DNA of 64,000 nucleotides. It comes from DATBLE01 sp963775695. Lineage in GTDB: Bacteria; Actinomycetota; Thermoleophilia; Gaiellales; Gaiellaceae. Location: positions 62,001 through 126,000 of the forward strand of contig CAVZJU010000012.1 of the NCBI GenBank assembly GCA_963775695.1. Reading direction: 5' to 3'. A program made the translations under genes and the position numbers. Shown here piece by piece: positions 31,677-40,222 of the stretch. Every line of letters begins with the position of its first letter. The stretch's first letter is position 1. A model generated the notes under the pieces. It saw only the letters and a list, made by a program, of their open reading frames with translations. It had not been told where the DNA came from and ran no database searches.

Positions 31677-32594
31677 TCATCCGGTGAGTTTCTCCGTGCC
31701 GAGCAGCCGGACGTAGACGGCCACCATGACGAGGATCACCGCCATCAGGAGCAGCGACAGCGCAGCCGCCGACGGATAGTCGGTGAGCACGAGGAACTTC
31801 GACTGGATGACGTTCCCGATCATGTACTGGCCCGGCGTGCCGAGGAGCTGCGCGTTGATGAAGTCGCCGGCCGCCGGGATGAAGGTGAGCAGCGTGCCGG
31901 CGATCACGCCCGGCATCGACAGCGGCAGCGTCACGTGCAGGAAGGTCCGCACCTTGCTCGCGTACAGATCCTGACCGGCCTCGATCAGCCTCGGGTCGAT
32001 CTGCTCCAGCGCGACGTAGAGCGGGAGCGCCATGAACGGCAGGAAGTTGTAGGTGATGCCGGCGACGACCGAGGTCGGCGTCGCGAGCAGGCGGTCGTTG
32101 TCGCCGATCACGTTGATCAGGTGCACGTACCGGAGAACGTCTACGACCGGCCCCTGGTCGGCCAGGATCGTCTCCCACGCGAGCGTCCGGATCAGGTAGG
32201 TGACGAAGAAGGGCGCGATGATCATCAGCAGGAACAGGTTCTTCCAGCGACCACCGCGGAAGGCGATCCAGTACGCGAGCGGGTAGCTGAGCAGGAGCGC
32301 GATCCCGGTGGCGATCGCCGCGTACTCGAACGAGCGGATCAGCTGCGCGTCGTACGCGGTCAGCGCGTCCGAGTAGTTGTGCCACGCCCAGGTGAACGAG
32401 TTCGTGAAGTCGATCGGGTTCTGCGTCTCGAGCGACTGGTGGGCAAGGAAGCCGAGCGGGACCAGGAAGAAGAGCGCCAGGAAGACGAGGCCCGGCGCCA
32501 GCAGCAGGTAGGGCGTCAGCCACCGGTGCCGGTGGAGCAGCGATCTCCGCGCCGGGGGTGAAGCGGCGGTCAGGCCCCCAGCAGCTTCTGCCAC
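31677..32594 (-). CDS. potB: Spermidine/putrescine ABC transporter permease PotB, system 1
   Basis: A 305-residue permease. An N-terminal cytoplasmic stretch of about 20 residues precedes the first helix (LTPYLLLAPGLVFLALFFLV). PotB features are PFFVTYLIRTLAWETILADQ, ITYNFLPFMALPLYVALEQI, the EAA loop LIEAGQDLYASKVRTFLHVT with LPLSMPGVIAGTLLTFIPAA next to it, and GDFINAQLLGTP. The GTG start lies inside the 3' end of potD (25-nt overlap), implying coupled translation. Confidence 0.92.
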   Translation of the reverse strand: MAEAAGGLTAASPPARRSLLHRHRWLTPYLLLAPGLVFLALFFLVPLGFLAHQSLETQNPIDFTNSFTWAWHNYSDALTAYDAQLIRSFEYAAIATGIALLLSYPLAYWIAFRGGRWKNLFLLMIIAPFFVTYLIRTLAWETILADQGPVVDVLRYVHLINVIGDNDRLLATPTSVVAGITYNFLPFMALPLYVALEQIDPRLIEAGQDLYASKVRTFLHVTLPLSMPGVIAGTLLTFIPAAGDFINAQLLGTPGQYMIGNVIQSKFLVLTDYPSAAALSLLLMAVILVMVAVYVRLLGTEKLTG

Positions 32595-33709
32595 TTCTGC
32601 TTGTAGTCCGGGTTGAGGAGCGCCTTCGGGTCGAACTGATGCAACTGCTTCAGCGTCGCCGCCGTCGGGAAGATCAGCGGGTTCCGCGCCGCGGCGGGAT
32701 CCGTCTTCAGCAGCACCTTGGCGGCTCCGAGCACCGGGCAGATGTAGTTGATGTAGTCGTCGATCTCCGCCGCGATCTTCGGGTCGTAGACGAAGTTCAT
32801 GTAGGCCGACGCCAGATACGCGTCACCGTGCTTCGGAATCAGCATGTTGTCCGTCCAGATCCCTCCGCCCGACTTGGGGATGGTGAACCGCAGGTACTTG
32901 TTGTCGGCGTGCAGCTGGACCATGTCGCCCGACCAGACGAACGCCGCCCAGACGTCGCCCTTCGCCATCAGGCCGGAGTAGTCGTTGCCGGTGAACTGCC
33001 TGACCTGGCCGGACTTGACAGCCTTCTGGATCTTCTTCAGCGCCCGGTCGAACGAGGCATCGTCGACCTTGCCGGGATCGTCGCCGTTCGAGAGCATGAC
33101 CAGGATCATCGTGTCGCCCATCTCGTTGAGGAGGGTGACCTTCCCCTTCAGGCGCTTGTCGGTGAGGAGCTGGTCGACGGTCGTGACCGGCTTCGTCAGC
33201 TTGGCGTTGTAGCCGATCCCGTCCAGACCCGACACCCATGGCAGGCTGTAGTCGCGGTTCGGGTCCCAGGCCGGATGCCGAAGTGCGGGCACGAGGTTCT
33301 TGATGTTCGGGATGACGCTCTTGTCGAGCTTCTCGACCCACTTGTTCTTGACGAGCAGCGCAGGGTACGGCGAGTTGTCGGTCATGACGATCAGGTCGCG
33401 GCCGATCGACTGGTCTCGCCGGAGCTGGGCCTGGATCTTTCCGAAGAAGCTGTCGTTGTCGTTGATGTCCTCGATGTATCTGACCTTGACGCCGTACTTC
33501 TTCGAGAACTGGTCGAGCGACGGGTGCCGGTGCCCCTTGACGTCGATGTAGAGCGGCCAGTTCGAGAAGACGAACGTCTTGCCGCGCAGCTTGTTCGGGT
33601 CGGGGCCGGCGGCCTCGGCGAGCCCGGCGAGGGCGCCAGGGAACGCGAGCGCCGCGCCGCCGACAGCTGCGCGACGGAGTAGCTCGGAACGGGTCAAGCG
33701 GGCAGTCAT
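32570..33709 (-). CDS. potD: Polyamine ABC transporter substrate-binding protein, system 1 (Tat-type signal)
   Basis: A 379-residue binding protein of the PotD family. The signal region LTRSELLRRAAVGGAALAFP has adjacent arginines before the hydrophobic core, resembling a twin-arginine signal, and cleavage near AEA is likely. Mature features are FVFSNWPLYIDVKGHRHPSL, YGVKVRYIEDINDNDSFFGK, LPWVSGLDGIGYNAKLTKPV and the polyamine-pocket segment GDVWAAFVWSGDMVQLHADN. A strong AGGAGGA Shine-Dalgarno precedes the ATG. It delivers putrescine/spermidine-like ligands to PotB/PotC. It overlaps potA by 4 nt and potB by 25 nt. Confidence 0.91.
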   Translation of the reverse strand: MTARLTRSELLRRAAVGGAALAFPGALAGLAEAAGPDPNKLRGKTFVFSNWPLYIDVKGHRHPSLDQFSKKYGVKVRYIEDINDNDSFFGKIQAQLRRDQSIGRDLIVMTDNSPYPALLVKNKWVEKLDKSVIPNIKNLVPALRHPAWDPNRDYSLPWVSGLDGIGYNAKLTKPVTTVDQLLTDKRLKGKVTLLNEMGDTMILVMLSNGDDPGKVDDASFDRALKKIQKAVKSGQVRQFTGNDYSGLMAKGDVWAAFVWSGDMVQLHADNKYLRFTIPKSGGGIWTDNMLIPKHGDAYLASAYMNFVYDPKIAAEIDDYINYICPVLGAAKVLLKTDPAAARNPLIFPTAATLKQLHQFDPKALLNPDYKQKWQKLLGA

Positions 33710-34809
33710 GTGAAGTCCTCCTCTAGGCGTTGCCCTTCGACGACGAATGCGGCCTCCGGTGCGAACGAGAGCTCGACGCCGGTGCCCGGTGCGATCGCCG
33801 CCCCTCCGGGCTGGGTGTTCTGCACGTACACCGTCAGTGCGCCCGCCGCCGTGTCGACGATGTACTGGGTGGAGACGCCGACGTAGGCGACCTCCTCGAC
33901 CCGGCCGGTGAACACGTTCGTGTCCGAGTGGCCGAGGCTGATCTTCTCAGGACGGATGCCGACGGCGATCTTCCCGGTCCGGCCGGCGAGCGCCTCCGAC
34001 GATACCGTCACCTCGCCGCCGCCCTCCAGCCGCACCGACGTGGGGCCGGCGACCGTCCCGCGGAGGAGGTTCGAGACCCCCAGGAAACCGGCGACGAAGG
34101 CGGTCTGCGGCTGCTCGTAGAGCTCGTTCGGCGTGCCGAGCTGCTCGATCCTGCCGCCCTGCATCACCGCGATCGTGTCCGCCATCGTCATCGCCTCCTC
34201 CTGGTCGTGCGTGACGTGGACGAAGGTGATGCCGAAGTCGTGCTGGATCGCCTTCAGCTCCAGCTGCATCTGCTTGCGCAGCTTGAGGTCGAGCGCGCCG
34301 AGCGGCTCGTCGAGCAGGAGGACCCGCGGGCTGTTCACGAGCGCCCTGGCGAGGGCGACACGCTGCTGCTGCCCGCCCGACAACTGGCGCGGCTTCCGCT
34401 TCTCGAAGCCCTTTAGGCCGACCCGCTCCAGCACCGACGAGACCTGGCCCTGGAGCGTGCGACCCCTGATCCCGCGTCGGCGAAGCCCGAACGCCACGTT
34501 CTCGGAGATCGTCAGGTGAGGGAAGAGCGCGTAGCTCTGGAAGACCGTGTTGACGTCGCGGCGGTACGGCGGGAGCCCGACCACGTCCCGTTCGCCGAGG
34601 AAGATCCGCCCCTCACTCGGGACCTCGAAGCCGCCGATCATCCTCAGCGTCGTCGTCTTGCCGCAGCCCGAAGGCCCGAGCATCGCGAAGAACGAGCCGC
34701 GCTCGATCTCCAACGAGAGATCGTCGACGGCGAGGACGCCGTCGAACCGCTTCGTGACGTTCTCGATCCGGACGTCGGCGGCCTTTTGCTGACGCTCGGC
34801 GGCTGCCAT
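33706..34809 (-). CDS. potA: Spermidine/putrescine ABC transporter ATPase PotA, system 1
   Basis: A 367-residue ATPase. The N-terminal ABC domain has Walker A in FAMLGPSGCGKTTTLRMIGG, the Q loop VNTVFQSYALFPHLT, signature RQLSGGQQQRVALARAL, Walker B VLLLDEPLGALDLKL and the H loop FVHVTHDQEEAMTMAD. A C-terminal TOBE-type domain starts near residue 245 (VAGPTSVRLEGGGEVTV, VGIRPEKISLG). It begins immediately after the stop of the aldehyde dehydrogenase gene. Confidence 0.94.
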   Translation of the reverse strand: MAAAERQQKAADVRIENVTKRFDGVLAVDDLSLEIERGSFFAMLGPSGCGKTTTLRMIGGFEVPSEGRIFLGERDVVGLPPYRRDVNTVFQSYALFPHLTISENVAFGLRRRGIRGRTLQGQVSSVLERVGLKGFEKRKPRQLSGGQQQRVALARALVNSPRVLLLDEPLGALDLKLRKQMQLELKAIQHDFGITFVHVTHDQEEAMTMADTIAVMQGGRIEQLGTPNELYEQPQTAFVAGFLGVSNLLRGTVAGPTSVRLEGGGEVTVSSEALAGRTGKIAVGIRPEKISLGHSDTNVFTGRVEEVAYVGVSTQYIVDTAAGALTVYVQNTQPGGAAIAPGTGVELSFAPEAAFVVEGQRLEEDFT

Positions 34810-36249
34810 CTAGTCGAGCTTCGCCATCACGTGCTTGATCTGCGTGTAGTCCTCCAGCGAGTACACGGACAGGTCCTTGCCGTAGCCCGACTGCTTGTAG
34901 CCGCCGTGCGGCATCTCCGAGACGAGCGGAATGTGGTCGTTGATCCACACCGTCCCGAACTGGAGCTTGCGCGCGGCCGAGAGCGCTCGGCCGACGTCGC
35001 GCGTCCACACCGACGCCGCGAGGCCGTAGCGGACGTCGTTCGCCCAGGCGATCGCCTCGTCGTCGCTTCCGAACCGCTGGACGGAGACGACGGGACCGAA
35101 CACCTCTCGCTGGACGATCTCGGAGCCCTGACCGACGTCGGTGACCACTGTCGGTTTGACGAAGAACCCCCGGTCGCCGTTAGCGCCGCCGCCGGTGAGG
35201 ATCGTCGCCTTGGCGCCCTCGGCCCGCTCCAGGAAGCCGAGCACGCGCTCCTGTTGCGCCTTGGAGATCACCGGCCCCATCTCGATCTCGTCGCCCTCGG
35301 CCGGGTCGCCGACCTTCAGCGACTCGACCGCAGGCACGAGCTGCTCGAGCAGCCTGTCGTAGATCCCGGGCCCGGCCATGACCCGCGAGGCGGCTGTGCA
35401 GTCCTGGCCCGAGTTCCAGTAGCCGGCGATCTTGATCCCCTCGGCCACCGCTACAGGATCGGCGTCGTCGAAGACGACCACCGGCGCCTTGCCGCCGAGC
35501 TCGAGATGGACGCGCTTGAGGGTGTCTGCGGCCGTCCGGGCGATCGTCTTGCCGGTCTCGACGTCGCCGGTGAGTGAGACGAGGCGCACGTCCGGATGGG
35601 TCACGATCCGTTCGCCGACCGGTACGCCGTCGCCCGTGACGACGTTCAGCACGCCGGCCGGGATCGCGTCCTGCGCGAGCTCGACGAAGCGGAGCAGCGA
35701 GAGCGGCGTCTGCTCCGACGGCTTCAGCACCTGGACGTTGCCGGCGGCGAGCGCCGGAGCGAGCTTCCAGACGGCCATCATCAGCGGGTAGTTCCAGGGC
35801 GCGATCCCGCCGACGATGCCCAGCGGCTCGCGCCGGATCATCGAGGTGTAGCCCTGCATGTACTCGCCCGCCGAGCGGCCCTCGAGGATCCGGGCGGCGC
35901 CGGCGAAGAAGCGCAGGTTGTCGGCCGAGACGGGCATCTCGTCGCGCGCATACGCGAGCGGCTTCCCGACGTTCCGCGACTCGATCTCGGCGAGCTCCTC
36001 GGCGTTTGCCTCGAGGATGGTCGCCAGCTCGAGCAGGAGCGCCGCACGCTCGCCAGGCGTCGAATCGAGCCACTCCGGCAGCGCCTCCTTCGCCGCGTCG
36101 ACCGCGGCGTCGACGTCCGCGGCCGTGCAGGCCGGAACCTGTGCGATCGTCTGGCCCGTCGCCGGATTGAGGACGTCCATTGTCGCGCCGTCGGCGGCCT
36201 CGGTCCATTTCCCGCCAACGAAGATCTTCTGGGTCGTCACCGTCGCCAT
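34810..36249 (-). CDS. Gamma-aminobutyraldehyde/betaine-aldehyde-type dehydrogenase (PatD-like)
   Basis: A 479-residue NAD(P)-dependent aldehyde dehydrogenase. GIVGGIAPWNYPLMMAVWKL gives the nucleotide-binding Asn region, VHLELGGKAPVVVFDDAD contains the general-base Glu, and the nucleophile Cys sits in GYWNSGQDCTAASRVMAG. The GQDCTA spelling is typical of 4-aminobutyraldehyde dehydrogenases (YdcW/PatD). WINDHIPLVSEMPHGGYKQS and the C-terminus SVYSLEDYTQIKHVMAKLD support this. It probably converts 4-aminobutanal from putrescine to GABA. It lies between the two potABCD sets, which strengthens the polyamine assignment. A strong GAGGAGGT precedes the ATG. Confidence 0.9.
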   Translation of the reverse strand: MATVTTQKIFVGGKWTEAADGATMDVLNPATGQTIAQVPACTAADVDAAVDAAKEALPEWLDSTPGERAALLLELATILEANAEELAEIESRNVGKPLAYARDEMPVSADNLRFFAGAARILEGRSAGEYMQGYTSMIRREPLGIVGGIAPWNYPLMMAVWKLAPALAAGNVQVLKPSEQTPLSLLRFVELAQDAIPAGVLNVVTGDGVPVGERIVTHPDVRLVSLTGDVETGKTIARTAADTLKRVHLELGGKAPVVVFDDADPVAVAEGIKIAGYWNSGQDCTAASRVMAGPGIYDRLLEQLVPAVESLKVGDPAEGDEIEMGPVISKAQQERVLGFLERAEGAKATILTGGGANGDRGFFVKPTVVTDVGQGSEIVQREVFGPVVSVQRFGSDDEAIAWANDVRYGLAASVWTRDVGRALSAARKLQFGTVWINDHIPLVSEMPHGGYKQSGYGKDLSVYSLEDYTQIKHVMAKLD

Positions 36250-36265
36250 GCCGAAACCTCCTCTT

Positions 36266-37063
36266 TCATTCCGTGCGAAGGATTCCAGACTCGCGGGTGA
36301 GGCGTTGCGCGACCGCGACCGGCACGATCGTCGCGAGCAGGATCAGGAAGACGACCACGTTCACCTCTGGAAGCTGTTGGCCCAGGCGGATGTTCCCGAA
36401 GATCCAGATCGGCAGCGTGTTCTGGACGCCGGCGGTGAACGTGGTCACGATCACCTCGTCGAACGACAGCGCGAACGCGAGCAGCGCGCCGGAGATCAGC
36501 GCGGTCGAGATCGCCGGCAGCGTCACGTGGACGAACGTCTGGAAGCCGTCGGCGCCGAGGTCCATCGAGGCCTCGGTCAGCGAGGTCGGCATCCGCCGGA
36601 GCCGGGCGACCACGTTGTTGAAGACGATCACGATGCAGAAGGTGGCGTGGCCGACGACGATCGTCCAGAGGCCGAACGCCTGGCCCCAGTACGTGAAGTA
36701 GGAGTTGAGCGCCATGCCGGTGATGATCCCCGGCAGCGCGATCGGCAGGATGAACAGGAACGAGATCATCGTCCGGCCGAAGAACGAGGCCCGGTAGAGC
36801 GCGAACGCCGCGAGCGTGCCGAGCACGAGCGCGATCCCGGTCGCCAGCGCGCCGGCCTTCAGCGAGAGGATCAGCGCCTGCTGCATCTCGCCGTTGTGGA
36901 TCGCCGGGCCGAACCACTTCGTCGTCCAGTCGGTGATCGGCCAGCCCTGGACGTTCGATGCGTTGAACGCGTACAGGATGATGATCACGATCGGGATGTG
37001 CAGGAAGCAGACGACGAGCGCCGTCCAGATCCAGAGGCCGATGCGGGTCGCCCGGGTCTCCAT
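36266..37063 (-). CDS. potC: Spermidine/putrescine ABC transporter permease PotC, system 2
   Basis: A 265-residue permease with six helices. It has FLHIPIVIIILYAFNASNVQ, a first helix longer than in system 1. The EAA loop reads LTEASMDLGADGFQTFVHVT, and LAFALSFDEVIVTTFTAGVQ marks the PotC end. The ATG shares one base with the TGA of potB (TGATG at 37061-37065). It differs in loop sequences from system 1, so the two sets are old paralogues, not a recent duplication. Confidence 0.92.
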   Translation of the reverse strand: METRATRIGLWIWTALVVCFLHIPIVIIILYAFNASNVQGWPITDWTTKWFGPAIHNGEMQQALILSLKAGALATGIALVLGTLAAFALYRASFFGRTMISFLFILPIALPGIITGMALNSYFTYWGQAFGLWTIVVGHATFCIVIVFNNVVARLRRMPTSLTEASMDLGADGFQTFVHVTLPAISTALISGALLAFALSFDEVIVTTFTAGVQNTLPIWIFGNIRLGQQLPEVNVVVFLILLATIVPVAVAQRLTRESGILRTE

Positions 37064-37875
37064 CACAGCGCCTCGAACGCGCCGGTCCGCTTGGCCAGCG
37101 TCAGGTAGATGGCCATGATCGCGAGCGGGATCGCCGCGAACGCGGCAGCGAACGGCAGGTTGCCAGAGACCCCGAGGCCGGTCGAGTAGACGATGTTGCC
37201 GATGAAGGTCGAGCCGGCGCCGCCGACGAGCGTCGGCGTGATGTAGTCGCCGAGCGTCAGCGAGAAGGTGAAGATCGAGCCGGCGACGACACCCGGTAGG
37301 GCAAGCGGCAGGATCACCCGCCGCAGCGTGGTGAAGCCGCCCGCGCCGAGGTCGCGCGAGGCCTCGATGTAGGAGTGCGGGATCCGCTCGAGCGCCGCGT
37401 AGACCGGCAGGATCATGAACGGCAGCCAGATGTAGGTGAACACGAGCCACATGGCCGTGTTCGAGTAGCCGAGATTCGCTCCCGGCAGGCCGATCTTCCC
37501 CAGCGACCAGTTGAGGATCCCGTCCTGGGCGAGGATCACCTTCCAGGCGTAGACGCGCACGAGGTAGCTCGACCAGAGAGGCAACAGCACGAGCACGAAG
37601 AGCATCGCCCGCACCCGCGGCGACGCCAGCCGGGCCATGAAGTACGCGAACGGGAAGGCGAGGACGGCGCAGGTGGCGGTGACCGCCGCCGCGATCCACA
37701 ACGTCCGCCAGATCACCCCGCGGAACGGGCCGCTCTCGAAGATCTCGCGGAAGTTGTCGAGGCTCCACGCGTGCACGACCTTGCCCGTGAACGAGTCCAC
37801 GCTCCAGAACGCGTAGACGAAGAGCGCCGCGAGCGCGGCCAGGTAGATCAGCGTCATCCACCCGAGCGGCGGCAC
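37063..37875 (-). CDS. potB: Spermidine/putrescine ABC transporter permease PotB, system 2
   Basis: About 270 residues with six helices. MTLIYLAALAALFVYAFWSV opens the first helix; LPLWSSYLVRVYAWKVILAQ, FTYIWLPFMILPVYAALERI, the EAA loop YIEASRDLGAGGFTTLRRVI and LPLALPGVVAGSIFTFSLTL with GDYITPTLVGG follow. The GTG at 37873-37875 is the first standard start after the potD stop; the reading frame is open further upstream but has no ATG/GTG/TTG there. A large hairpin separates it from potD. Confidence 0.9.
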   Translation of the reverse strand: MPPLGWMTLIYLAALAALFVYAFWSVDSFTGKVVHAWSLDNFREIFESGPFRGVIWRTLWIAAAVTATCAVLAFPFAYFMARLASPRVRAMLFVLVLLPLWSSYLVRVYAWKVILAQDGILNWSLGKIGLPGANLGYSNTAMWLVFTYIWLPFMILPVYAALERIPHSYIEASRDLGAGGFTTLRRVILPLALPGVVAGSIFTFSLTLGDYITPTLVGGAGSTFIGNIVYSTGLGVSGNLPFAAAFAAIPLAIMAIYLTLAKRTGAFEAL

Positions 37876-37928
37876 GAGCTCGGCTGTCGTGCGTAGCCGG
37901 CCGTGCCGCCAGAACGGAAGCGAGAGAC

Positions 37929-37962
37929 GGCGGCGGGCCCTCCGGAGCGAGGACCCGCCGCC
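37929..37962 (-). terminator. GC-rich intercistronic hairpin after potD (system 2)
   Basis: On the minus strand GGCGGCGGGTCCTC pairs with GAGGGCCCGCCGCC (14-bp arms with one G-T pair, 6-nt loop). It lies 15 nt after the potD stop and about 55 nt before the potB start. No T-run follows. Hairpins here commonly protect binding-protein mRNA and lower permease expression, so a partial terminator or stabiliser is the best reading. Confidence 0.6.
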
Positions 37963-37976
37963 TGCGACCTCCGTCG

Positions 37977-39104
37977 CTACGAGATCACCTCGTTCCAGGA
38001 CTTCACCCAGGCCGAGTAGTCCATGCAGTTCTTCTTGCCGTTGCCGCAGTCGGCGAGCGGCGTCTTCCAGAACTTGATCGAGGCGTAGTACGACTCGGGC
38101 TCGTTGGCGTGGTACGCCGCGCAGGAGCCCTTGCTCAGCTTGTTCATGTAGGAGCACGCCAGCTTGTTCACGGGCGTCTCACCCCAGGTCACGGCCTGGG
38201 AGGCCTGCACCTTCGGGCTGGAGATGTACCCGTACCAGGCATAGGCGCAGTTCGGATGCTTCGCCTTCTTCGACAGGATCCAGGTATCGAGCCAGCCGGT
38301 CGCGCCCTCCTTCGGGATGACCTCCTTGACGGGCACCTTCGCCGCCTGGAGCTGGCCGGTCGTGTACGGCCACGAGGCGCCGATGATCGCGTCGCCGTTC
38401 TTGAAGAGGCTGATCTCGTCGGAGGCGAGACCCCAGTACTTCTTGACCAGCGGGCGCTGTTGCTTGAGCAGCGCGATCGTGGCGTCGAACTGGGGCTTGG
38501 TCAGCTCGTACGGGTCCTTGATCCCGAGCGACGGCTTCGTCTTCGACAGGTACAGCGCCGCGTCGGCGATCTGGATCGGGTTGTTCGGGACGGTGAGCTT
38601 GCCCTTGAACTTCGGGCTGTACAGCGCCGACCAGCTCGTCGGCACGGGCTTCACCTTGGTCGTGTTGTACATCAGCGTGTTCGGGCCCCACTGCAGCGAG
38701 ATCCCGTAGTGCTTGCCCTTGACCGTGTTGTTGGGCGGGTTCTGGAAGCCCTTGAAGAACTGCTTCCAGCCGGGTACGCGGTTGACGTCGACCGCGGCGA
38801 CGTCGCCGCCGTAGATCAGCCGCAGGCTCGCGTCGCCGGAGGCCGAGACCATGTCGTACTGGCCGCCGCCGCCGGAGCGCATCAGCGTGACCATCTCGTC
38901 CGAGGAGCCGGCGTACTTGGCCTGCACCTTGCAGCCCGACTGCTGCTCGAACGGTTTCACCCACTTCGCGTCGAGGTAGCCCTCCCACGCGATCATCGTC
39001 AGCTTCCCTTCGTTCGCGCCGGCCTTCGTCGTGCCGGCCGCGGGAGCCGCGAGCGCGACCGCCACGAGCGCCAGCGCGACGTAGCGGAGCTTGACCTTCC
39101 TCAT
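37977..39104 (-). CDS. potD: Polyamine ABC transporter substrate-binding protein, system 2
   Basis: A 375-residue binding protein with a Sec signal peptide (MRKVKLRYVALALVAVALAA, cleavage near AAG). Mature features are KLTMIAWEGYLDAKWVKPFE, SGCKVQAKYAGSSDEMVTLM, QWGPNTLMYNTTKVKPVPTS and DAIIGASWPYTTGQLQAAKV. Several Cys in the C-terminal third (CAYAWYGYIS, ACSYMN, SCAAYH, DCGNGKKNCMDY) could form disulfides. GGAGGAGGT directly precedes the ATG. The ligand may differ from system 1 because pocket segments differ. Confidence 0.91.
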   Translation of the reverse strand: MRKVKLRYVALALVAVALAAPAAGTTKAGANEGKLTMIAWEGYLDAKWVKPFEQQSGCKVQAKYAGSSDEMVTLMRSGGGGQYDMVSASGDASLRLIYGGDVAAVDVNRVPGWKQFFKGFQNPPNNTVKGKHYGISLQWGPNTLMYNTTKVKPVPTSWSALYSPKFKGKLTVPNNPIQIADAALYLSKTKPSLGIKDPYELTKPQFDATIALLKQQRPLVKKYWGLASDEISLFKNGDAIIGASWPYTTGQLQAAKVPVKEVIPKEGATGWLDTWILSKKAKHPNCAYAWYGYISSPKVQASQAVTWGETPVNKLACSYMNKLSKGSCAAYHANEPESYYASIKFWKTPLADCGNGKKNCMDYSAWVKSWNEVIS

Positions 39105-40171
39105 ACCTCCTCCTCCCTCTGGGGTTCGATATCGAAGGTGTGGCCCGGATTCCAGGCGACCGCGGCCGGTTGCCCGGCGCGTTCGGCCTGCTCGGGGCCG
39201 GAGACGTTCTGGCGGACGACGACGACCTCGCCGCCCTGCTCGAGGTCGACCACGTAGCGCGTGACCATGCCCGCATAGACGACCTCGCGGATCGTGCCGC
39301 GCTCGACGTGGTCGCCCGGCTCGCCGAGCTCTGCCTCGCCCAGCAGCCTGATCTTCTCTGGACGGATCGTGAAGCGCCGGCCGTCCCGGTCGAGCAGGTT
39401 GGAGATGCCGACGAAGGCGGCGACGAACTCGTTCGCCGGCCGCTCGTAGACGTCGGCGGGGCTCCCGATCTGGTCGATCCGGCCCTGGCTGAAGACAGCG
39501 ATGCGGTCGCTCATCGTCAGCGCCTCCTCCTGGTCGTGCGTCACGTAGACGAAGGTGATCCCGACCTCCTGCTGGATCCGCTTCAGCTCGCTCTGCATCT
39601 CAACTCGCAGCTTCAGGTCGAGGGCGCCGAGCGGCTCGTCCAGGAGCAGAACCTGCGGGTGGTTGACGATCGCGCGGGCGAGGGCCACGCGCTGGCGCTG
39701 GCCGCCCGAGAGCTGCACGGGCTTCCGCTCGCCGAACCCATCCAGGCGGACGAGCGCCAGCGCATCCTGGGCGCGGCGCCGGCGCTCCGCTCGCTTCACG
39801 CCTTTGACCCTGAGGCCGTACTCGACGTTGGTTGCCACCGACATGTGCGGGAAGAGCGCGTAGTCCTGGAAGACCGTGTTCACGTCCCGGTCGTAGGGGG
39901 GCCGGCCGGTGACGTCGACGCCGCCGAGGCCCACACGGCCGGCATCCGGTCGCTCGAAGCCGGCGATGATCCTGAGCGTCGTCGTCTTGCCCGACCCGGA
40001 GGGGCCGAGCATGGTGAAGAACTCGCCACGGGCGATCTCCAGCTCGATCCCGTCGACGGCGACGACGTCCCCGTAGGCCTTGCGGATCCCGCTCAGGACG
40101 ACGTCGGCCTGGACCGGAGCCGGCGAGGAAAGCGTGCCGTGAGCCACTGCGGTGTGCGCCGGAGACGTCAC
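39101..40171 (-). CDS. potA: Spermidine/putrescine ABC transporter ATPase PotA, system 2
   Basis: A 356-residue ATPase. Walker A is in FTMLGPSGSGKTTTLRIIAG, then VNTVFQDYALFPHMS, signature VQLSGGQRQRVALARAI, Walker B VLLLDEPLGALDLKL, FVYVTHDQEEALTMSD, and a C-terminal TOBE-type domain (RRFTIRPEKIRLLGEAELGE, then VVYAGMVTRYVVDLEQGGEV). It overlaps potD by 4 nt and heads the second polyamine operon. The GTG start is taken; the N-terminal 20 residues are variable. An AT-rich patch with GATAAT lies shortly upstream and may be the promoter. Confidence 0.93.
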   Translation of the reverse strand: MTSPAHTAVAHGTLSSPAPVQADVVLSGIRKAYGDVVAVDGIELEIARGEFFTMLGPSGSGKTTTLRIIAGFERPDAGRVGLGGVDVTGRPPYDRDVNTVFQDYALFPHMSVATNVEYGLRVKGVKRAERRRRAQDALALVRLDGFGERKPVQLSGGQRQRVALARAIVNHPQVLLLDEPLGALDLKLRVEMQSELKRIQQEVGITFVYVTHDQEEALTMSDRIAVFSQGRIDQIGSPADVYERPANEFVAAFVGISNLLDRDGRRFTIRPEKIRLLGEAELGEPGDHVERGTIREVVYAGMVTRYVVDLEQGGEVVVVRQNVSGPEQAERAGQPAAVAWNPGHTFDIEPQREEEV

Positions 40172-40222
40172 TGAGGGGCTCGATTATCGTCTTTTGCGGC
40201 GCCCCGGTCCCTGGGTTCCCTC

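Noticed and set aside
37929..37962. Strong transcription terminator inside the pot operon
   Set aside because: No T-run, and potB lacks another promoter; a stabilising or partial terminator is more plausible.
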